DNA of 41,704 nucleotides from Acidobacteriota bacterium (GCA_021802985.1 JAJZQW010000017.1:1-41704); one strand, 5' to 3'. Positions 1 to 8,418 are shown, counted from the stretch's first letter. Notes: generated by a model not told the origin, from the sequence alone. Translations and numbers: made by a program.

Positions 1-1089
1 GCGCCAGTAGAAGCCCTGGCGGTTCTGCACCCACTCGAAGTAGCTGACGGTCACGCCGCCCACGTTCGCCAGGATGTCGGGCACCACGAGGACGCCGTGC
101 TCCAGCAGGATGGGATCCGCCTCGGGCGTGGTGGGGCCGTTGGCGCCCTCCACGATGACCTTGGCCCGCACCTGGGCGGCATTGGATTCGGTGATCTGGT
201 TCTCCATGGCGGCGGGCACCAGGATGTCCACGGCGTGGGTGAGGAGGGCGGCGGGGTCCATGGGCTCGGCGCCCTTGAAGCCGGCCACGGTATGGGCCTC
301 GGCCACGTGCTTGAGCAGGGCGTGGATGTCCAGACCCCGGTCGTTCTTGATGGCGCCCTGGAGATCGCTGACGGCCACGATGCGGGCACCCGCTTCATGC
401 AGGAGGCGGGCGGCCTGGCTGCCCACGTTGCCGAAGCCCTGCACGGCCACGGTGGCGCCGGCGAGGGGCTTGCCCAGTCGCTGCATGGCCTCCCGGGCGG
501 TGATGAGGATGCCGCGGCCGGTGGCCTCGGTCCGGCCGAGGCTGCCGCCCAGGCCCAGGGGCTTGCCGGTCACCACGGCATTCTCCGTCTGGCGGACGTG
601 CATGGAATAGGTGTCCAGCACCCAGGCCATGGTCTGGGCGTCGGTGCCCATGTCCGGCGCCGGCACGTCGCGGTCGGGGCCGATGATGTCCATGATCTCG
701 GCGATGTAGCGGCGGGTGAGCCGCTCCTTCTCTCCCAGGCTCAGGCGGGAGGGGTCGCACACGATGCCGCCCTTGCCACCGCCGAAGGGCACGTCCACCA
801 CGGCGCACTTCCAGGTCATCCACGCGGCGAGCGCTTTCACCTCGTCGAGGGTCACGTTCATGTCGTAGCGGATGCCGCCCTTGGCGGGACCACGGGCGAT
901 GTTGTGCTGCACCCGGTAGCCCGTGAAGACCTCCCAGTGACCGTTGTCCATGAGCACGGGCAGGCTCACGATCATGGACCGGCTGGGCGCCATGAATACC
1001 TTGAAGAGGGCGTCGTCCAGGCCGTAGAGCTGCGAGGCCACACGGAGACGGGCCTGCATGGCCTCGAAGGGGTTCGTGTGATTCTGCAT
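1..1089 (-). CDS. Glu/Leu/Phe/Val dehydrogenase (glutamate dehydrogenase), 3' end outside window
   Basis: Catalyses reversible oxidative deamination of glutamate (or a related amino acid) to the 2-oxo acid, linking nitrogen and carbon metabolism in the cytoplasm. All 363 visible codons are open. The family's lysines are present: PAKGGIR near residue 70, MTWKCA near 94 and PFGGGKGG near 106. The catalytic Asp lies in PAPDMGT near residue 144. The Rossmann dinucleotide motif VQGFGNVG lies near residue 212. The ATG follows an AGGAG with a 10-nt gap. The gene starts 12 nt after the rsfS stop on the same strand, so it is probably the last gene of the rplU operon. The C-terminus runs off the left edge. 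Whether NAD or NADP is used, and whether glutamate rather than leucine or valine is the substrate, cannot be decided here. Confidence 0.93.
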   Translation of the reverse strand, partial: MQNHTNPFEAMQARLRVASQLYGLDDALFKVFMAPSRSMIVSLPVLMDNGHWEVFTGYRVQHNIARGPAKGGIRYDMNVTLDEVKALAAWMTWKCAVVDVPFGGGKGGIVCDPSRLSLGEKERLTRRYIAEIMDIIGPDRDVPAPDMGTDAQTMAWVLDTYSMHVRQTENAVVTGKPLGLGGSLGRTEATGRGILITAREAMQRLGKPLAGATVAVQGFGNVGSQAARLLHEAGARIVAVSDLQGAIKNDRGLDIHALLKHVAEAHTVAGFKGAEPMDPAALLTHAVDILVPAAMENQITESNAAQVRAKVIVEGANGPTTPEADPILLEHGVLVVPDILANVGGVTVSYFEWVQNRQGFYWR

Positions 1090-1101
1090 GGAGAGGTGCT
1101 C

Positions 1102-1473
1102 CTATCGCGGTGCGGAAGCGGGGTGTTCCTCGGGGGGGAGTTCCAGTTCGCGGCCCGCGCCCCAGAGGCCCTCCAGGTTGTAGTGCCGGCGGGTGTCCTC
1201 GTCCATGACGTGGATCACGAGGTTGCCATAGTCCAGCAGGACCCAGGTCCCGTTCGAACCGCCTTCGCTGGAGATGGGGCGCTCGCCCGTCAGCCGGAGG
1301 GCGTCCTCCACGGCATCCGCGATGGCCCGGTTCTGCCGGTCGCTGCCGCCGCTCATGAAGGCGAAGGTATCGGTGAAGCTGGCGATGTCCTTCACGTCCA
1401 CGAGGCGGATCCGGAAGGCTTTCTTGGACCGGGCGGCGTCGACGACCGTCGCGAGCCGGGAATCAAGGGTCAT
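1102..1473 (-). CDS. rsfS: Ribosome silencing factor RsfS (Iojap family)
   Basis: RsfS binds ribosomal protein L14 and blocks joining of the ribosomal subunits when nutrients are low. The 123-residue length is normal. The family core is clear: a conserved DFFVI-like region appears as SFTDTFAFMSGGSDRQ (about residues 32-47), followed by GTWVLLDYGNLVIHVMDED (about 75-93) and the RRHYNLEGLW end. It sits directly after nadD, the usual neighbour, 18 nt downstream of its stop, and upstream of the glutamate dehydrogenase gene. Cotranscription with the obgE-nadD pair is likely. The C-terminal tail after residue 105 is short and Pro/Glu-rich. Confidence 0.95.
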   Translation of the reverse strand: MTLDSRLATVVDAARSKKAFRIRLVDVKDIASFTDTFAFMSGGSDRQNRAIADAVEDALRLTGERPISSEGGSNGTWVLLDYGNLVIHVMDEDTRRHYNLEGLWGAGRELELPPEEHPASAPR

Positions 1474-1491
1474 GCGGGCTCCAGAGCAGGG

Positions 1492-2115
1492 CTAACGATA
1501 CAGGTTTTCGGAACGGATGGCAGCCAGAACTTGAGCAGGAAGGCCCTCGGGATTCCGGGCCGGATCCGAGGCGAGGCGGTCCCGGAGGGCCGTCGAAGCC
1601 AGGTCGAGTTCCGTGGGGGGAAGCCACACCCGTTCACCGGGGAGGCCGGACCAGTGCTCGACCGGTCGGAGGCCCGGCAGGCCGAGGCCCTCCAACACGA
1701 CGCCCGGTCGCGGGGCGATGGCCACCGAGGCGAGCTGGAAGATCCGCTCGGCGCGGTGCCAGCGGGGCAGGCCCGGCAGCTGGTCGCTGCCCATGACGAG
1801 GATCCAGCCCGTGTTGGGCTCCCGGGCGGCGAGCGCCTCCAGGGTGTCCACGGTGTAGCTGGTGCCGCCGCGTTCCACTTCCAGCGTCTCGATGCGGCAG
1901 CGGTCGCCGGCTTCGGCCAGGAGGCCCGCCAGCAGCCGCAGGCGGGTGGGGCCATCGGGGCCGCCGGGATCGGGCTTGTGGGGGGACAGGGCCGTGGGAA
2001 CGAAGCGCAGTTCGTCCAGGTCCAGATACGCCAGGGCAAGGCGCGCGAGCTTGAGATGCGCCTCGTGCGGGGGGTTGAAGGCCCCACCCAGCAGCCCGAC
2101 GCGCCGCGTGGTCAC
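1492..2115 (-). CDS. nadD: Nicotinate-nucleotide adenylyltransferase NadD
   Basis: Transfers AMP from ATP to nicotinate mononucleotide in NAD biosynthesis. The predicted 207 residues match the family. The N-terminal nucleotidyltransferase motif GGAFNPPHEAHL (residues 9-20, with the H-x-x-H pair) is intact. VPTALSPHKP follows, and the STALRDRLA end carries the ISSTxIR-like signature. I chose the GTG at 2115 because the protein aligns from there and because the GTG overlaps the obgE stop as GTGA, a 4-nt coupling overlap. An in-frame upstream extension runs antisense-like through obgE and is not credible. The order obgE-nadD-rsfS is widely conserved. Confidence 0.94.
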   Translation of the reverse strand: MTTRRVGLLGGAFNPPHEAHLKLARLALAYLDLDELRFVPTALSPHKPDPGGPDGPTRLRLLAGLLAEAGDRCRIETLEVERGGTSYTVDTLEALAAREPNTGWILVMGSDQLPGLPRWHRAERIFQLASVAIAPRPGVVLEGLGLPGLRPVEHWSGLPGERVWLPPTELDLASTALRDRLASDPARNPEGLPAQVLAAIRSENLYR

Positions 2116-3170
2116 GCCTCCGCCTCCGATGCGCCCACCGCCTGAATCGACGCCTTCGGGCCCCCCGCCTTCAGGGCCGCATCCACGGCGAAGGCCAGCT
2201 CCTTGAGGCCTTCGCCGGTGACGCCGGAGATGAAGATGGGCTTCAGGCCGCGTTCGGCGCAGAGGGTGGTGAAGGCCGCCTTCCGCTCGTCGTCCTGCAG
2301 GGCGTCCAGCTTGGTGCCCACCAGCCAGCGGGGCTTGGCTGCCAGCACGGGGCTGAAGGCGGCCAGTTCGCCTTCGATGACGCGGATGGCCTCGGCGGGT
2401 TCGGTGACGGGATCGGACAGGTCCACCAGATGCAGGAGCATCCGGGTGCGCTCCACGTGCCGGAGGAACTGGATGCCCAGGCCCGCGCCCTCCGCCGCGC
2501 CCTCGATGAGGCCGGGGATGTCCGCGATGACCCAGCTGTCCAGCAGGTCGCCCCCGAAGCGGTCCAGGCTGACGACGCCGAGCTGGGGTTCCAGGGTGGT
2601 GAAGGGATAGCCCGCGATCTTCGGGCGGGCCGCGCTCAGGCGGCTCACCAGGGTGCTCTTGCCGGCATTGGGGAAGCCCAGGAGACCCACATCGGCGATG
2701 AGCTTCAGCTCCATGTCGAGGGTGCGTTCCTCGCCGTCCTCGCCCGGCTGGTGATGCCGCGGCGTGCGGTTGGTGGAGCTCTTGAAGTTGGTGTTGCCCA
2801 GGCCGCCGCGGCCGCCGCGGGCCACGCACACGACCTCGCCTTCGGCCATGAGCTCGGCCAGGATCTCACCGGTCTCTGTATCGCGCGCCACGGTGCCGAG
2901 GGGCACGTCGAGGACGATGTCCAGGCCATCCTTGCCATGGCGCATGCAGCCTTCGCCCTGGCGGCCGCGCTCGGCGGCGAACTCCCGCTTGTGGCGGTAG
3001 GGATTCAGGGTGTTCAGGGCCCCGTTGGCCCGGAGGAACACGGAACCGCCCTTGCCGCCGTCACCGCCGTCCGGCCCGCCTTCCGGGGCGAACTTCTCCC
3101 GGCGGAAGCTCATGGCGCCGGAGCCACCGTGACCGGCGGCGATGCGGAGCTGGACTTGGTCAAGGAACAT
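2112..3170 (-). CDS. obgE: GTPase ObgE/CgtA, late 50S assembly factor
   Basis: Essential GTPase that binds the 50S subunit and works in ribosome maturation and stress control. The 352-residue protein has the glycine-rich Obg domain (about residues 1-158, with several GG and GGKGG motifs). The G domain follows from about 160: P-loop GFPNAGKST, switch region GYPFTTLEPQLGV, and DIPGLIEGA. The NKxD position reads GTKLD. There is no long OCT domain after the G domain, only about 25 residues. It lies downstream of rpmA, the common rplU-rpmA-obgE arrangement, but a 225-bp gap containing a long inverted repeat separates them. Its TGA overlaps the nadD start. Confidence 0.96.
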   Translation of the reverse strand: MFLDQVQLRIAAGHGGSGAMSFRREKFAPEGGPDGGDGGKGGSVFLRANGALNTLNPYRHKREFAAERGRQGEGCMRHGKDGLDIVLDVPLGTVARDTETGEILAELMAEGEVVCVARGGRGGLGNTNFKSSTNRTPRHHQPGEDGEERTLDMELKLIADVGLLGFPNAGKSTLVSRLSAARPKIAGYPFTTLEPQLGVVSLDRFGGDLLDSWVIADIPGLIEGAAEGAGLGIQFLRHVERTRMLLHLVDLSDPVTEPAEAIRVIEGELAAFSPVLAAKPRWLVGTKLDALQDDERKAAFTTLCAERGLKPIFISGVTGEGLKELAFAVDAALKAGGPKASIQAVGASEAEA

Positions 3171-3188
3171 GGGGCTCGATCAAGAAAG

Positions 3189-3378
3189 GATCCACCACGG
3201 AGGCACGGAGGACACAGAGGAAAGGCACGGAGAATCAGATTGGGATGAAATAGAAAGCACCACGGAAAACGCAGCCACACGGGCGAATGATGCACGGAGT
3301 TGGGACGGTGGGGTTGCAGGCACCAGTCGCATCTTCTCCGTGATCTCCTCCGTGGACTCCGTGTCTCCGTGGTGGATC
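3189..3378. repeat. Long imperfect hairpin built from iterated CACGGAG units
   Basis: The arms start as exact 14-nt inverted copies of GATCCACCACGGAG (3189-3202 and 3365-3378). They continue as imperfect iterations of a CACGGAG-like unit on both sides, about 45 bp per arm, with an unrelated centre. It lies between rpmA and obgE, inside what should be one transcript, so it would be transcribed. Two other intergenic elements of the same architecture are present at 25293-25354 and 36161-36270. No coding potential is seen. Confidence 0.75.
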
Positions 3379-3395
3379 TTGAGGTTGAGGCTGGA

Positions 3396-3656
3396 TCAGC
3401 CCTCGACGGGATCGATGTGGATGAAGCGGCCGTGCTGGCCCTTGTCCTGGAAGCGCACCTTGCCGTCCATGAGGGCGAACAGGGTGTGGTCCTTGCCCAT
3501 GCCGACATTGACGCCCGCGTGGAACTTGGTGCCGCGCTGGCGGACGAGGATGGAGCCGCCCGTGACGAGCTCGCCGCCGAACTCCTTCACGCCCAGGCGC
3601 TGGGAGTGGGAATCGCGGCCGTTGCGACTGGAACCGACGCCTTTCTTGTGAGCCAT
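3396..3656 (-). CDS. rpmA: 50S ribosomal protein L27
   Basis: Component of the large subunit near the peptidyl transferase centre. The 86 residues match the family from end to end: [20 protein letters not shown] at the N-terminus, then the [10 protein letters not shown] and GKDHTLFAL blocks. The N-terminus begins directly with MAHKKG, so there is no Firmicute-type cleaved extension. It follows rplU by 78 bp; that gap contains a perfect 11-bp hairpin. Expression is presumably driven from the rplU promoter. Confidence 0.97.
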   Translation of the reverse strand: MAHKKGVGSSRNGRDSHSQRLGVKEFGGELVTGGSILVRQRGTKFHAGVNVGMGKDHTLFALMDGKVRFQDKGQHGRFIHIDPVEG

Positions 3657-3704
3657 GGAAGTACCTCTTCAGCTGAATGTCGAAAGAATGGAGCTTTTCT
3701 CTAC

Positions 3705-3729
3705 CTTTTTTCGCCTACGGCGAAAAAAG
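3705..3729. other. Perfect 11-bp hairpin between rplU and rpmA
   Basis: CTTTTTTCGCC and GGCGAAAAAAG are exact reverse complements separated by a 3-nt loop TAC. In either direction the T-run precedes the stem and the A-run follows it, so it lacks the U-tail of an intrinsic terminator. In the rplU-rpmA transcript it could be a processing or partial attenuation site, or a stability element. This is structural evidence only. Confidence 0.5.
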
Positions 3730-3734
3730 CCGGG

Positions 3735-4046
3735 CTAGGCCTTGATGGATTTGATCCGAACTTCCGTGAAGCCCTGCCGGTGGCCCTGGGTGCGCTGATA
3801 GGTGGTGGTCTTCTTCTTCTTGAAGATGATGACCTTCTTGGCGCGGTCGTGGGTGATGACCTCGGCCTCGACCGTGGCGCCCTTCACGGTGGGCTGGCCC
3901 ACCTTCAGGTCCCCGTCGTTGTCGATGAGCAGCACCTGCTCGAAGGTGACGGCCTGCTTGGGATCCTGCTCCAGGAGTTCCACGCGGACGACGTCGCCCT
4001 CGGCGACGCGATACTGCTTTCCGCCGGTCTGGATGATTGCGAACAT
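3735..4046 (-). CDS. rplU: 50S ribosomal protein L21
   Basis: Large-subunit protein binding 23S rRNA. The 103 residues match the family: MFAIIQTGGKQYRVAEGD at the start, VTFEQVLLIDNDGD in the middle, and the basic KKVIIFKKKKTTTYQRTQGH and VRIKSIKA end. I chose the ATG at 4046; the open frame extends 24 codons further upstream, but the L21 family begins at MFAII and a GAGG lies 5 nt before this ATG. First gene of the rplU-rpmA-obgE-nadD-rsfS operon, with a plausible promoter at 4127-4155. Confidence 0.97.
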   Translation of the reverse strand: MFAIIQTGGKQYRVAEGDVVRVELLEQDPKQAVTFEQVLLIDNDGDLKVGQPTVKGATVEAEVITHDRAKKVIIFKKKKTTTYQRTQGHRQGFTEVRIKSIKA

Positions 4047-4048
4047 GG

Positions 4049-4063
4049 AAACCTCTTCGGTTT
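4049..4063 (-). promoter_or_regulatory. Small hairpin overlapping the rplU ribosome-binding site
   Basis: Read in the rplU direction, AAACC-GAAGA-GGTTT forms a 5-bp stem whose loop and 3' arm contain the AGAGG Shine-Dalgarno just before the ATG. Such a stem could modulate rplU translation. It is short, so it may be chance. Confidence 0.25.
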
Positions 4064-4126
4064 GGGGCTCGCGGGCGGCTCTCCATCGGAGGCGCTTGGG
4101 TGCCCGCAGCCAGGGCAAGGCCCACC

Positions 4127-4155
4127 AGTATCCTAAAGAATCCCTGTCGGATCAA
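4127..4155 (-). promoter_or_regulatory. Candidate sigma-70-type promoter for the rplU operon
   Basis: On the minus strand TTGATC (4155-4150) and GATACT (4132-4127) are separated by exactly 17 nt, each matching 4 of 6 consensus positions. Transcription would start near 4120, giving a leader of about 75 nt before rplU. The match was found by eye. Confidence 0.4.
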
Positions 4156-4232
4156 GGGAAATTCATGACGGGGCTGGGGATCGGGTTCCAGGACCGGGCG
4201 GGGGATGGGAAGATCGGGAAACGGAGATGTCC

Positions 4233-5702
4233 ATGGGCCGCGACTTCCAGACCTTCCTGAAGCAGCTTGAGGCCGCGGGCGAGTTGAGCCGCGTCTCCGT
4301 GGCGGTGGATCCGGTGCTGGAGATGGGGGCCATCGCCGACCGGGTCTCCAAGCAGACGGGGGGCGGGAAGGCCCTGGTTTTCGAGCAGCCCCTCGGAAAA
4401 TCCATGCCCGTGGTCATGAACGCCTTCGGCAGTCTCAAGCGCATGGAGATGGCCCTGGGGGTGGACCAGGAGCCCCGCGGCCTGGATGCCATCGCCGACC
4501 GCATCGAGAAGCTGGTCCAGGAGGCCATGCCCAAGCCCGGCAGCGGCTTCTTCGAGAAACTGGCCAAGCTGCCGGTACTGGCGGAGGTCGGCAACTGGAT
4601 GCCGAAGTCCGTGCGGAAGGGGATCTGCCAGGACATCGTCCTGAAGGGTGACCAGGTGCGGCTCTCTGAGCTGCCGGTGCTCACCACCTGGCCCGAGGAT
4701 GGCGGCCCCTTCATCACCCTGGGCCTGAGCCACACCCGGAACAAGGACACCGGGCATCGGAACCTGGGCCTCTACCGCCTGCAGGTCTTCGACGATCGCA
4801 CCCTGGGCTTCCACACCCAGCTCCACCACGACGGCGCCCGCAACCGCCACGGCTACGGCCGGGACGAGCGCATGCCCGTGGCCGTGAGCTTCGGGGGTGA
4901 CCCAGCGCTGACCTACGCCGCCACGGCGCCCCTGCCGCCCTTCCTCGGGGAGGTCATGTTCGCGGGCTTCCTGCGGGGCGAGGGCATCGAGATGGTGTCC
5001 TGCGTGACGAACGACCTGGAGGTGCCGGCCGATTCGGAGCTCGTCATCGAGGGCTACGTGAACCCCGGCGAGCGACGCCGGGAAGGGCCCTTCGGCGATC
5101 ACACGGGCTACTACTCCCTGGCCGACGACTATCCGGTGCTGCACGTCGAGGCCATCACGATGCGGAAGCATCCGGTCTTTCCCGCCACCATCGTGGGCCG
5201 GCCGCCCCAGGAGGACGCCTACCTGGGCCTGGCCACAGAGCGCATCTTCCTGCCCCTCCTGCGCATGGTGCTGCCCGAGATCCGCGACATGCACCTGCCC
5301 GCCGCCGGCGCCTTCCACAACCTCGTGATCCTCTCCCTGCACAAGGAGTATCCGGGCCACCCGCAGAAGGTCATGAACGCCATCTGGGGCACGGGCCAGA
5401 TCATGTTCACCAAGGGCATCGTGGTGGTGGACGAGGACATCGATCCCCACGACCTGAACGAGGTGCTCTTCCGCCTCACCAGCAACGTGGATCCGAAGCG
5501 GGACATGCTCTTCACCGAGGGCCCGCTGGACGTGCTGGACCACAGCTCGGACCGCTTCGCCTTCGGCTCCAAGGTGGGCATCGACGCCACCCGCAAGAAC
5601 CGGCCCTTCGACGCCTTCCCTCGCGAGTGGCCCAGGGACTTGGTCTTCCCGGACGAAGTGCTGGCGCGCGTTGACAGGCGCTGGAAGGACTACGGCCTTT
5701 AA
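4233..5702 (+). CDS. ubiD: UbiD family prenylated-FMN decarboxylase
   Basis: UbiD enzymes decarboxylate aromatic or alpha,beta-unsaturated acids using prenyl-FMN; the classic role is the 3-polyprenyl-4-hydroxybenzoate step of quinone synthesis. The 489 residues are full length for the family. HRNLGLYRLQVFDDRTLGFH (from about residue 173) and the EGPFGDHTGYYS block (about 288-299), with the catalytic Glu and Asp, are intact. An ATG at 4227 abuts the GGAG with no gap, while the in-frame ATG at 4233 has a 6-nt gap, so 4233 is the likely start. No ubiX (prenyl-FMN synthase) is in the window. In a menaquinone-type anaerobe it could instead act in another decarboxylation, so the exact substrate is open. 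Confidence 0.92.
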   Translation: MGRDFQTFLKQLEAAGELSRVSVAVDPVLEMGAIADRVSKQTGGGKALVFEQPLGKSMPVVMNAFGSLKRMEMALGVDQEPRGLDAIADRIEKLVQEAMPKPGSGFFEKLAKLPVLAEVGNWMPKSVRKGICQDIVLKGDQVRLSELPVLTTWPEDGGPFITLGLSHTRNKDTGHRNLGLYRLQVFDDRTLGFHTQLHHDGARNRHGYGRDERMPVAVSFGGDPALTYAATAPLPPFLGEVMFAGFLRGEGIEMVSCVTNDLEVPADSELVIEGYVNPGERRREGPFGDHTGYYSLADDYPVLHVEAITMRKHPVFPATIVGRPPQEDAYLGLATERIFLPLLRMVLPEIRDMHLPAAGAFHNLVILSLHKEYPGHPQKVMNAIWGTGQIMFTKGIVVVDEDIDPHDLNEVLFRLTSNVDPKRDMLFTEGPLDVLDHSSDRFAFGSKVGIDATRKNRPFDAFPREWPRDLVFPDEVLARVDRRWKDYGL

Positions 5703-5708
5703 TAACTC

Positions 5709-5726
5709 GGGCCCCGTAAGGGGCCC
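5709..5726. terminator. GC hairpin after ubiD (convergent with the barrel gene)
   Basis: GGGCCCC-GTAA-GGGGCCC, a perfect 7-bp stem starting 7 nt after the ubiD stop and lying between two convergent genes. No U-run follows in either direction, so its strength is uncertain. Confidence 0.45.
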
Positions 5727-5746
5727 AAGCGGAGTCGAGGCACAGC

Positions 5747-6289
5747 CTAGAACCGGATTGTGACGCCAGCCTGGAGGGCATCGGCGTTGAAGCCGCTGGA
5801 CACCTTGGAGTAGGTGTAGCGGGCCTCGGTGCCGAGGGTGGCGTTCCACTGGTAGCCGGCGCCCACGGCCAGGCCCAGCTTGGTGGTATCGGTGGTGCCG
5901 TTCCCGAGGACCGGATCCTTGGTCTCGAAGGACCAGCGCACCGCGGACAGGCCGCCCGTGACGTAGAAGCCCTCGGGCTTGCCGGCGATGAAGTAGAGGT
6001 AGTCGACGCCGAGGCCGAAGTTGTAGGCGGTGTTCTTGATGCCGGAGAGGGTGGCGTCGGGGAAGTAGTTGTAGTCCAGGCGGGGGCGGATCATGTTGCC
6101 GGCGCCCAGGTCGAAGGTGCCGTGGATGCCCAGATCCACACCGGGCTTGCTGTCCACGAAGTCCTTGAGGTCACCCAGGGGGGCGTTCACCAGCCCCTGG
6201 ACCCCGAAACGGGGTTCCTCGGCCTTGAGGGGGGCCGCCAGGGCGACCGCGGCCAGGGTGGCCAGGGCGAAACGGGAAAGGCTCTGCAT
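5747..6289 (-). CDS. Secreted outer-membrane beta-barrel protein
   Basis: A 180-residue protein with a signal peptide (MQSLSRFALATLAAVALAAP, cleavage near AEEPRFG). Alternating amphipathic strands follow, rich in Gly, Tyr and aromatics, such as IRPRLDYNYFP, YNFGLGVDYLYF and LGTEARYTYSKV. It ends in VTIRF with the terminal Phe typical of barrels handed to the BAM machinery. It resembles the OmpW/opacity-like 8-strand barrel group; the ligand is unknown. The frame is open 40 codons further upstream, but a GGAG 7 nt before the ATG at 6289 plus the signal peptide fix this start. The upstream 6360-6450 stretch is AT-rich compared with the rest and probably holds the promoter. Confidence 0.8.
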   Translation of the reverse strand: MQSLSRFALATLAAVALAAPLKAEEPRFGVQGLVNAPLGDLKDFVDSKPGVDLGIHGTFDLGAGNMIRPRLDYNYFPDATLSGIKNTAYNFGLGVDYLYFIAGKPEGFYVTGGLSAVRWSFETKDPVLGNGTTDTTKLGLAVGAGYQWNATLGTEARYTYSKVSSGFNADALQAGVTIRF

Positions 6290-6470
6290 GCATCCTCCAT
6301 GTGGCGCCGGTCCGCAGTACGCGGACCCCTCGCGTCGAAGCCGATTTTCCCCCGAAGGCCCGGAAAGGTGTCGCAGGAATGTCATGGAACTCGTTTTTAT
6401 TGGATTCAAACAGTTGCTTTACTTTGGGTTAAATTGAGAGTTGCAACATTTCGGCACGCCGATCCGTACG

Positions 6471-6502
6471 CAGGAAGGGCGCCCGTAAAGGCGCCCTTCC
6501 TG
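6471..6502. terminator. Perfect 13-bp hairpin downstream of rplS
   Basis: CAGGAAGGGCGCC and GGCGCCCTTCCTG are exact reverse complements with a 6-nt loop CGTAAA. It begins 13 nt beyond the rplS stop. No U-tract follows on the minus strand. A terminator role is inferred from position and stem strength. Confidence 0.6.
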
Positions 6503-6515
6503 GGGTCCGGTGGAC

Positions 6516-6872
6516 CTATTCGGCAGTTTCGCGACGTTCCTTGAGGCGGCCGGCCTTGCCGAGCTTGTCCCGGAGGAAGTAGAGCTTGGCGCGGCGCACC
6601 TGGCCGTGGCGCATCACTTCGATCTTGTCGATGGTGGGGCTGTGCAGGGGGAAGATGCGCTCCACACCCACGCCGCTCGCGATCTTGCGGACGGTGAAGG
6701 AGGTGCGCATGCCGCCGCCCTTGATGCCGATGACGATGCCCTGGAAGAGCTGGATGCGCTCCTTCTCGCCCTCCTTCACCTTGACGTGCACCTTGATGGT
6801 GTCGCCGGGGGTGATCCGGGGAAGGTCCGCGCGCAGCAGGCTGGCTTCGAGGCGGTCGATGATGTGGCTCAT
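6516..6872 (-). CDS. rplS: 50S ribosomal protein L19
   Basis: Large-subunit protein at the 30S-50S interface. The 118 residues match the family: [51 protein letters not shown] and a basic [20 protein letters not shown] end. The frame is open far upstream, but the family starts at MSHIIDRLE; an AGGAGCC sits just upstream of that ATG. It follows trmD by 106 bp, the usual trmD-rplS order, although rpsP and rimM are not upstream here. Confidence 0.97.
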   Translation of the reverse strand: MSHIIDRLEASLLRADLPRITPGDTIKVHVKVKEGEKERIQLFQGIVIGIKGGGMRTSFTVRKIASGVGVERIFPLHSPTIDKIEVMRHGQVRRAKLYFLRDKLGKAGRLKERRETAE

Positions 6873-6978
6873 GTGGGCTCCTGGGCCAGCGGTCCCGTGC
6901 CGAAGCGGCGGACATGGCTCGAAACTCCCCAGAGGGGGAGTCCACCAGTCTAGCGGAAGGGTGGGAAAAGGGAAGGGT

Positions 6979-7785
6979 TCAGTCTCCGGACCCGGCTCCC
7001 GGTTTCCACCCCTTCCAGCCCTTCGGTTTGGGCCGCTCCCAGTCCTGGGGATGCTCCACCTGCCAGGCGCACCACTGGGCGGGGCGGTCCAGGGCCGGGA
7101 GGCGGTCCCGCAGGTAGGCGGCCCAGAGGTCGGGCCGCAGGCGCTGGGTCCGGGCCATGGCTTCGCGCAGGCGCCAGAGGCGGATGGCGCCATGGTCGCC
7201 GCCCTGCAGCACCGCCGGGACCTCCAGCCCCTCGAAGACCGGGGGCCGGGTGTAGTGGGGGTGATCGAGCAGGCCGGTGGCGAAGGAGTCCTGCTCGGCG
7301 CTGGCCTCGTTGCCCAGCACGCCCGGCAGCCAGCGGGCCACGGCGTCGATGAGAATCAGGGCCGGCAGTTCGCCGCCGCTCAGCACGGCCTCGCCCACGC
7401 TCAGTTCCTCGTCCACAAGGTGGTCCACGGCCCGCTGGTCCAGGCCTTCGTAGCGGGTGCAGACGAGGATCAGCTGATCCAGGCGGGCCAGCTCCAGCAC
7501 CTTGGCGTGGGTGAGGGGCGGCGCGGCGGGGCTGAAGTGGATGATGCGGCCCCTTCCGCTCCGCGGCACGGAGGCCAGCGTGTCCCGCAGCACCTCGGGC
7601 CGCAGCACCATGCCAGGGCCGCCCCCGAAGGGGGCATCATCGACGTGGCCGAAGGTGTTGCCGGCGAAGGGGCGGTAGCTGTGGGTGTGGAGGCCGTGTC
7701 CCAGCTCCCGGAAGGCGCGCCCCGTGATCCCGAGGCGGGCGGCCTCGAAGAATTCGGGGAAGAGGGTCAGCGCATCGAATCGCAT
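6979..7785 (-). CDS. trmD: tRNA (guanine-N1)-methyltransferase TrmD
   Basis: Methylates G37 of tRNAs read by CNN codons, preventing +1 frameshifting, with S-adenosylmethionine as donor. The 268 residues carry the knotted SPOUT signature: [13 protein letters not shown] at the start, [37 protein letters not shown] and IPGVLGNE-like [16 protein letters not shown] with the catalytic Asp. The usual CGRYEG is CTRYEG here. The ATG overlaps the TGA of the upstream ExoD-like gene by one base (TGATG), indicating coupling. The C-terminus has a Trp/Lys/Pro-rich tail of about 20 residues. Confidence 0.96.
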   Translation of the reverse strand: MRFDALTLFPEFFEAARLGITGRAFRELGHGLHTHSYRPFAGNTFGHVDDAPFGGGPGMVLRPEVLRDTLASVPRSGRGRIIHFSPAAPPLTHAKVLELARLDQLILVCTRYEGLDQRAVDHLVDEELSVGEAVLSGGELPALILIDAVARWLPGVLGNEASAEQDSFATGLLDHPHYTRPPVFEGLEVPAVLQGGDHGAIRLWRLREAMARTQRLRPDLWAAYLRDRLPALDRPAQWCAWQVEHPQDWERPKPKGWKGWKPGAGSGD

Positions 7786-8387
7786 CAGTGCATGATCGCG
7801 TGGAAAACCTTCAGGGTGCCCTGGACGATGAGCCCGAAGCTGGAGGCGAAGTAGAGGGTGTTGCCGAGGGAGGCGGCCGCGGCGGTCCAGGCCCAGAGGG
7901 GCCGCTCCTCCAGGAGCGCGGCGCCCAGCAGGCAGAGGATGGCGGCGGGGAGCTGATTGCCGAAGGGCAGGGGGACCGGGATCGCCAGCAGGAAACCGGT
8001 CCAGGCTGTCACGAGGCCCACCCAGCGGCGGTTCAGGGGCCGCTTCACGGCGCCCGGCCACCGCAGCCGGTTCAGCTGGGTCTCGAAGCGGGCCAGGGCG
8101 CGCTTGATGTGGCCTTTGTGGAGGGGCTGGGCCTGCACCCGGCGCGGCACCCAGGGATGGGGCACCCCCCAGGCCAGTTGGAGCCCCATGGCCACGATGC
8201 CGAGTCCGCCCAAAGGGGCCAGGCCCACATTCAGGCCTGGGATCAGGCTGGGCAGGGAGAGGAGCAGGACCAGCAGGCCGTAGACCTGCTCCCCCGCCGC
8301 GTCCAGCAGCTCGCCGAGCGTAACCTTCCCCTCCGCGTCCAGGAGGGCGTGGAGGGTCTCGAAGAAAGGCTTGGGCTTGGGAGGCAC
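7785..8387 (-). CDS. ExoD-like exopolysaccharide synthesis membrane protein
   Basis: A 200-residue protein with the ExoD pattern: a short cytosolic N-terminus ending in TLGELLDAAGEQ, then hydrophobic segments with SLPSLIPG (about residues 44-51), a loop with WVPRRVQAQPL, and two further membrane segments (ALVTAWTGFLLAIP-type and the C-terminal LYFASSFGLIVQG). ExoD proteins were first linked to exopolysaccharide and alkaline tolerance in Rhizobium; the biochemical function is unknown. It takes the place normally held by rimM upstream of trmD and is coupled to trmD by a 1-nt overlap. Confidence 0.75.
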   Translation of the reverse strand: MPPKPKPFFETLHALLDAEGKVTLGELLDAAGEQVYGLLVLLLSLPSLIPGLNVGLAPLGGLGIVAMGLQLAWGVPHPWVPRRVQAQPLHKGHIKRALARFETQLNRLRWPGAVKRPLNRRWVGLVTAWTGFLLAIPVPLPFGNQLPAAILCLLGAALLEERPLWAWTAAAASLGNTLYFASSFGLIVQGTLKVFHAIMH

Positions 8388-8418
8388 GGAACCAGGATGA
8401 CTGAAAACAGGCCTCGGG

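Noticed and set aside
97..2145. Long open frame on the plus strand over the glutamate dehydrogenase-nadD genes
   Set aside because: His/Gly/Ala-rich antisense frame caused by high GC and codon bias; the minus-strand genes are clear families.
3705..3729. Intrinsic terminator after rplU
   Set aside because: The U-run is on the wrong side of the stem in both directions and rpmA follows in the same operon.
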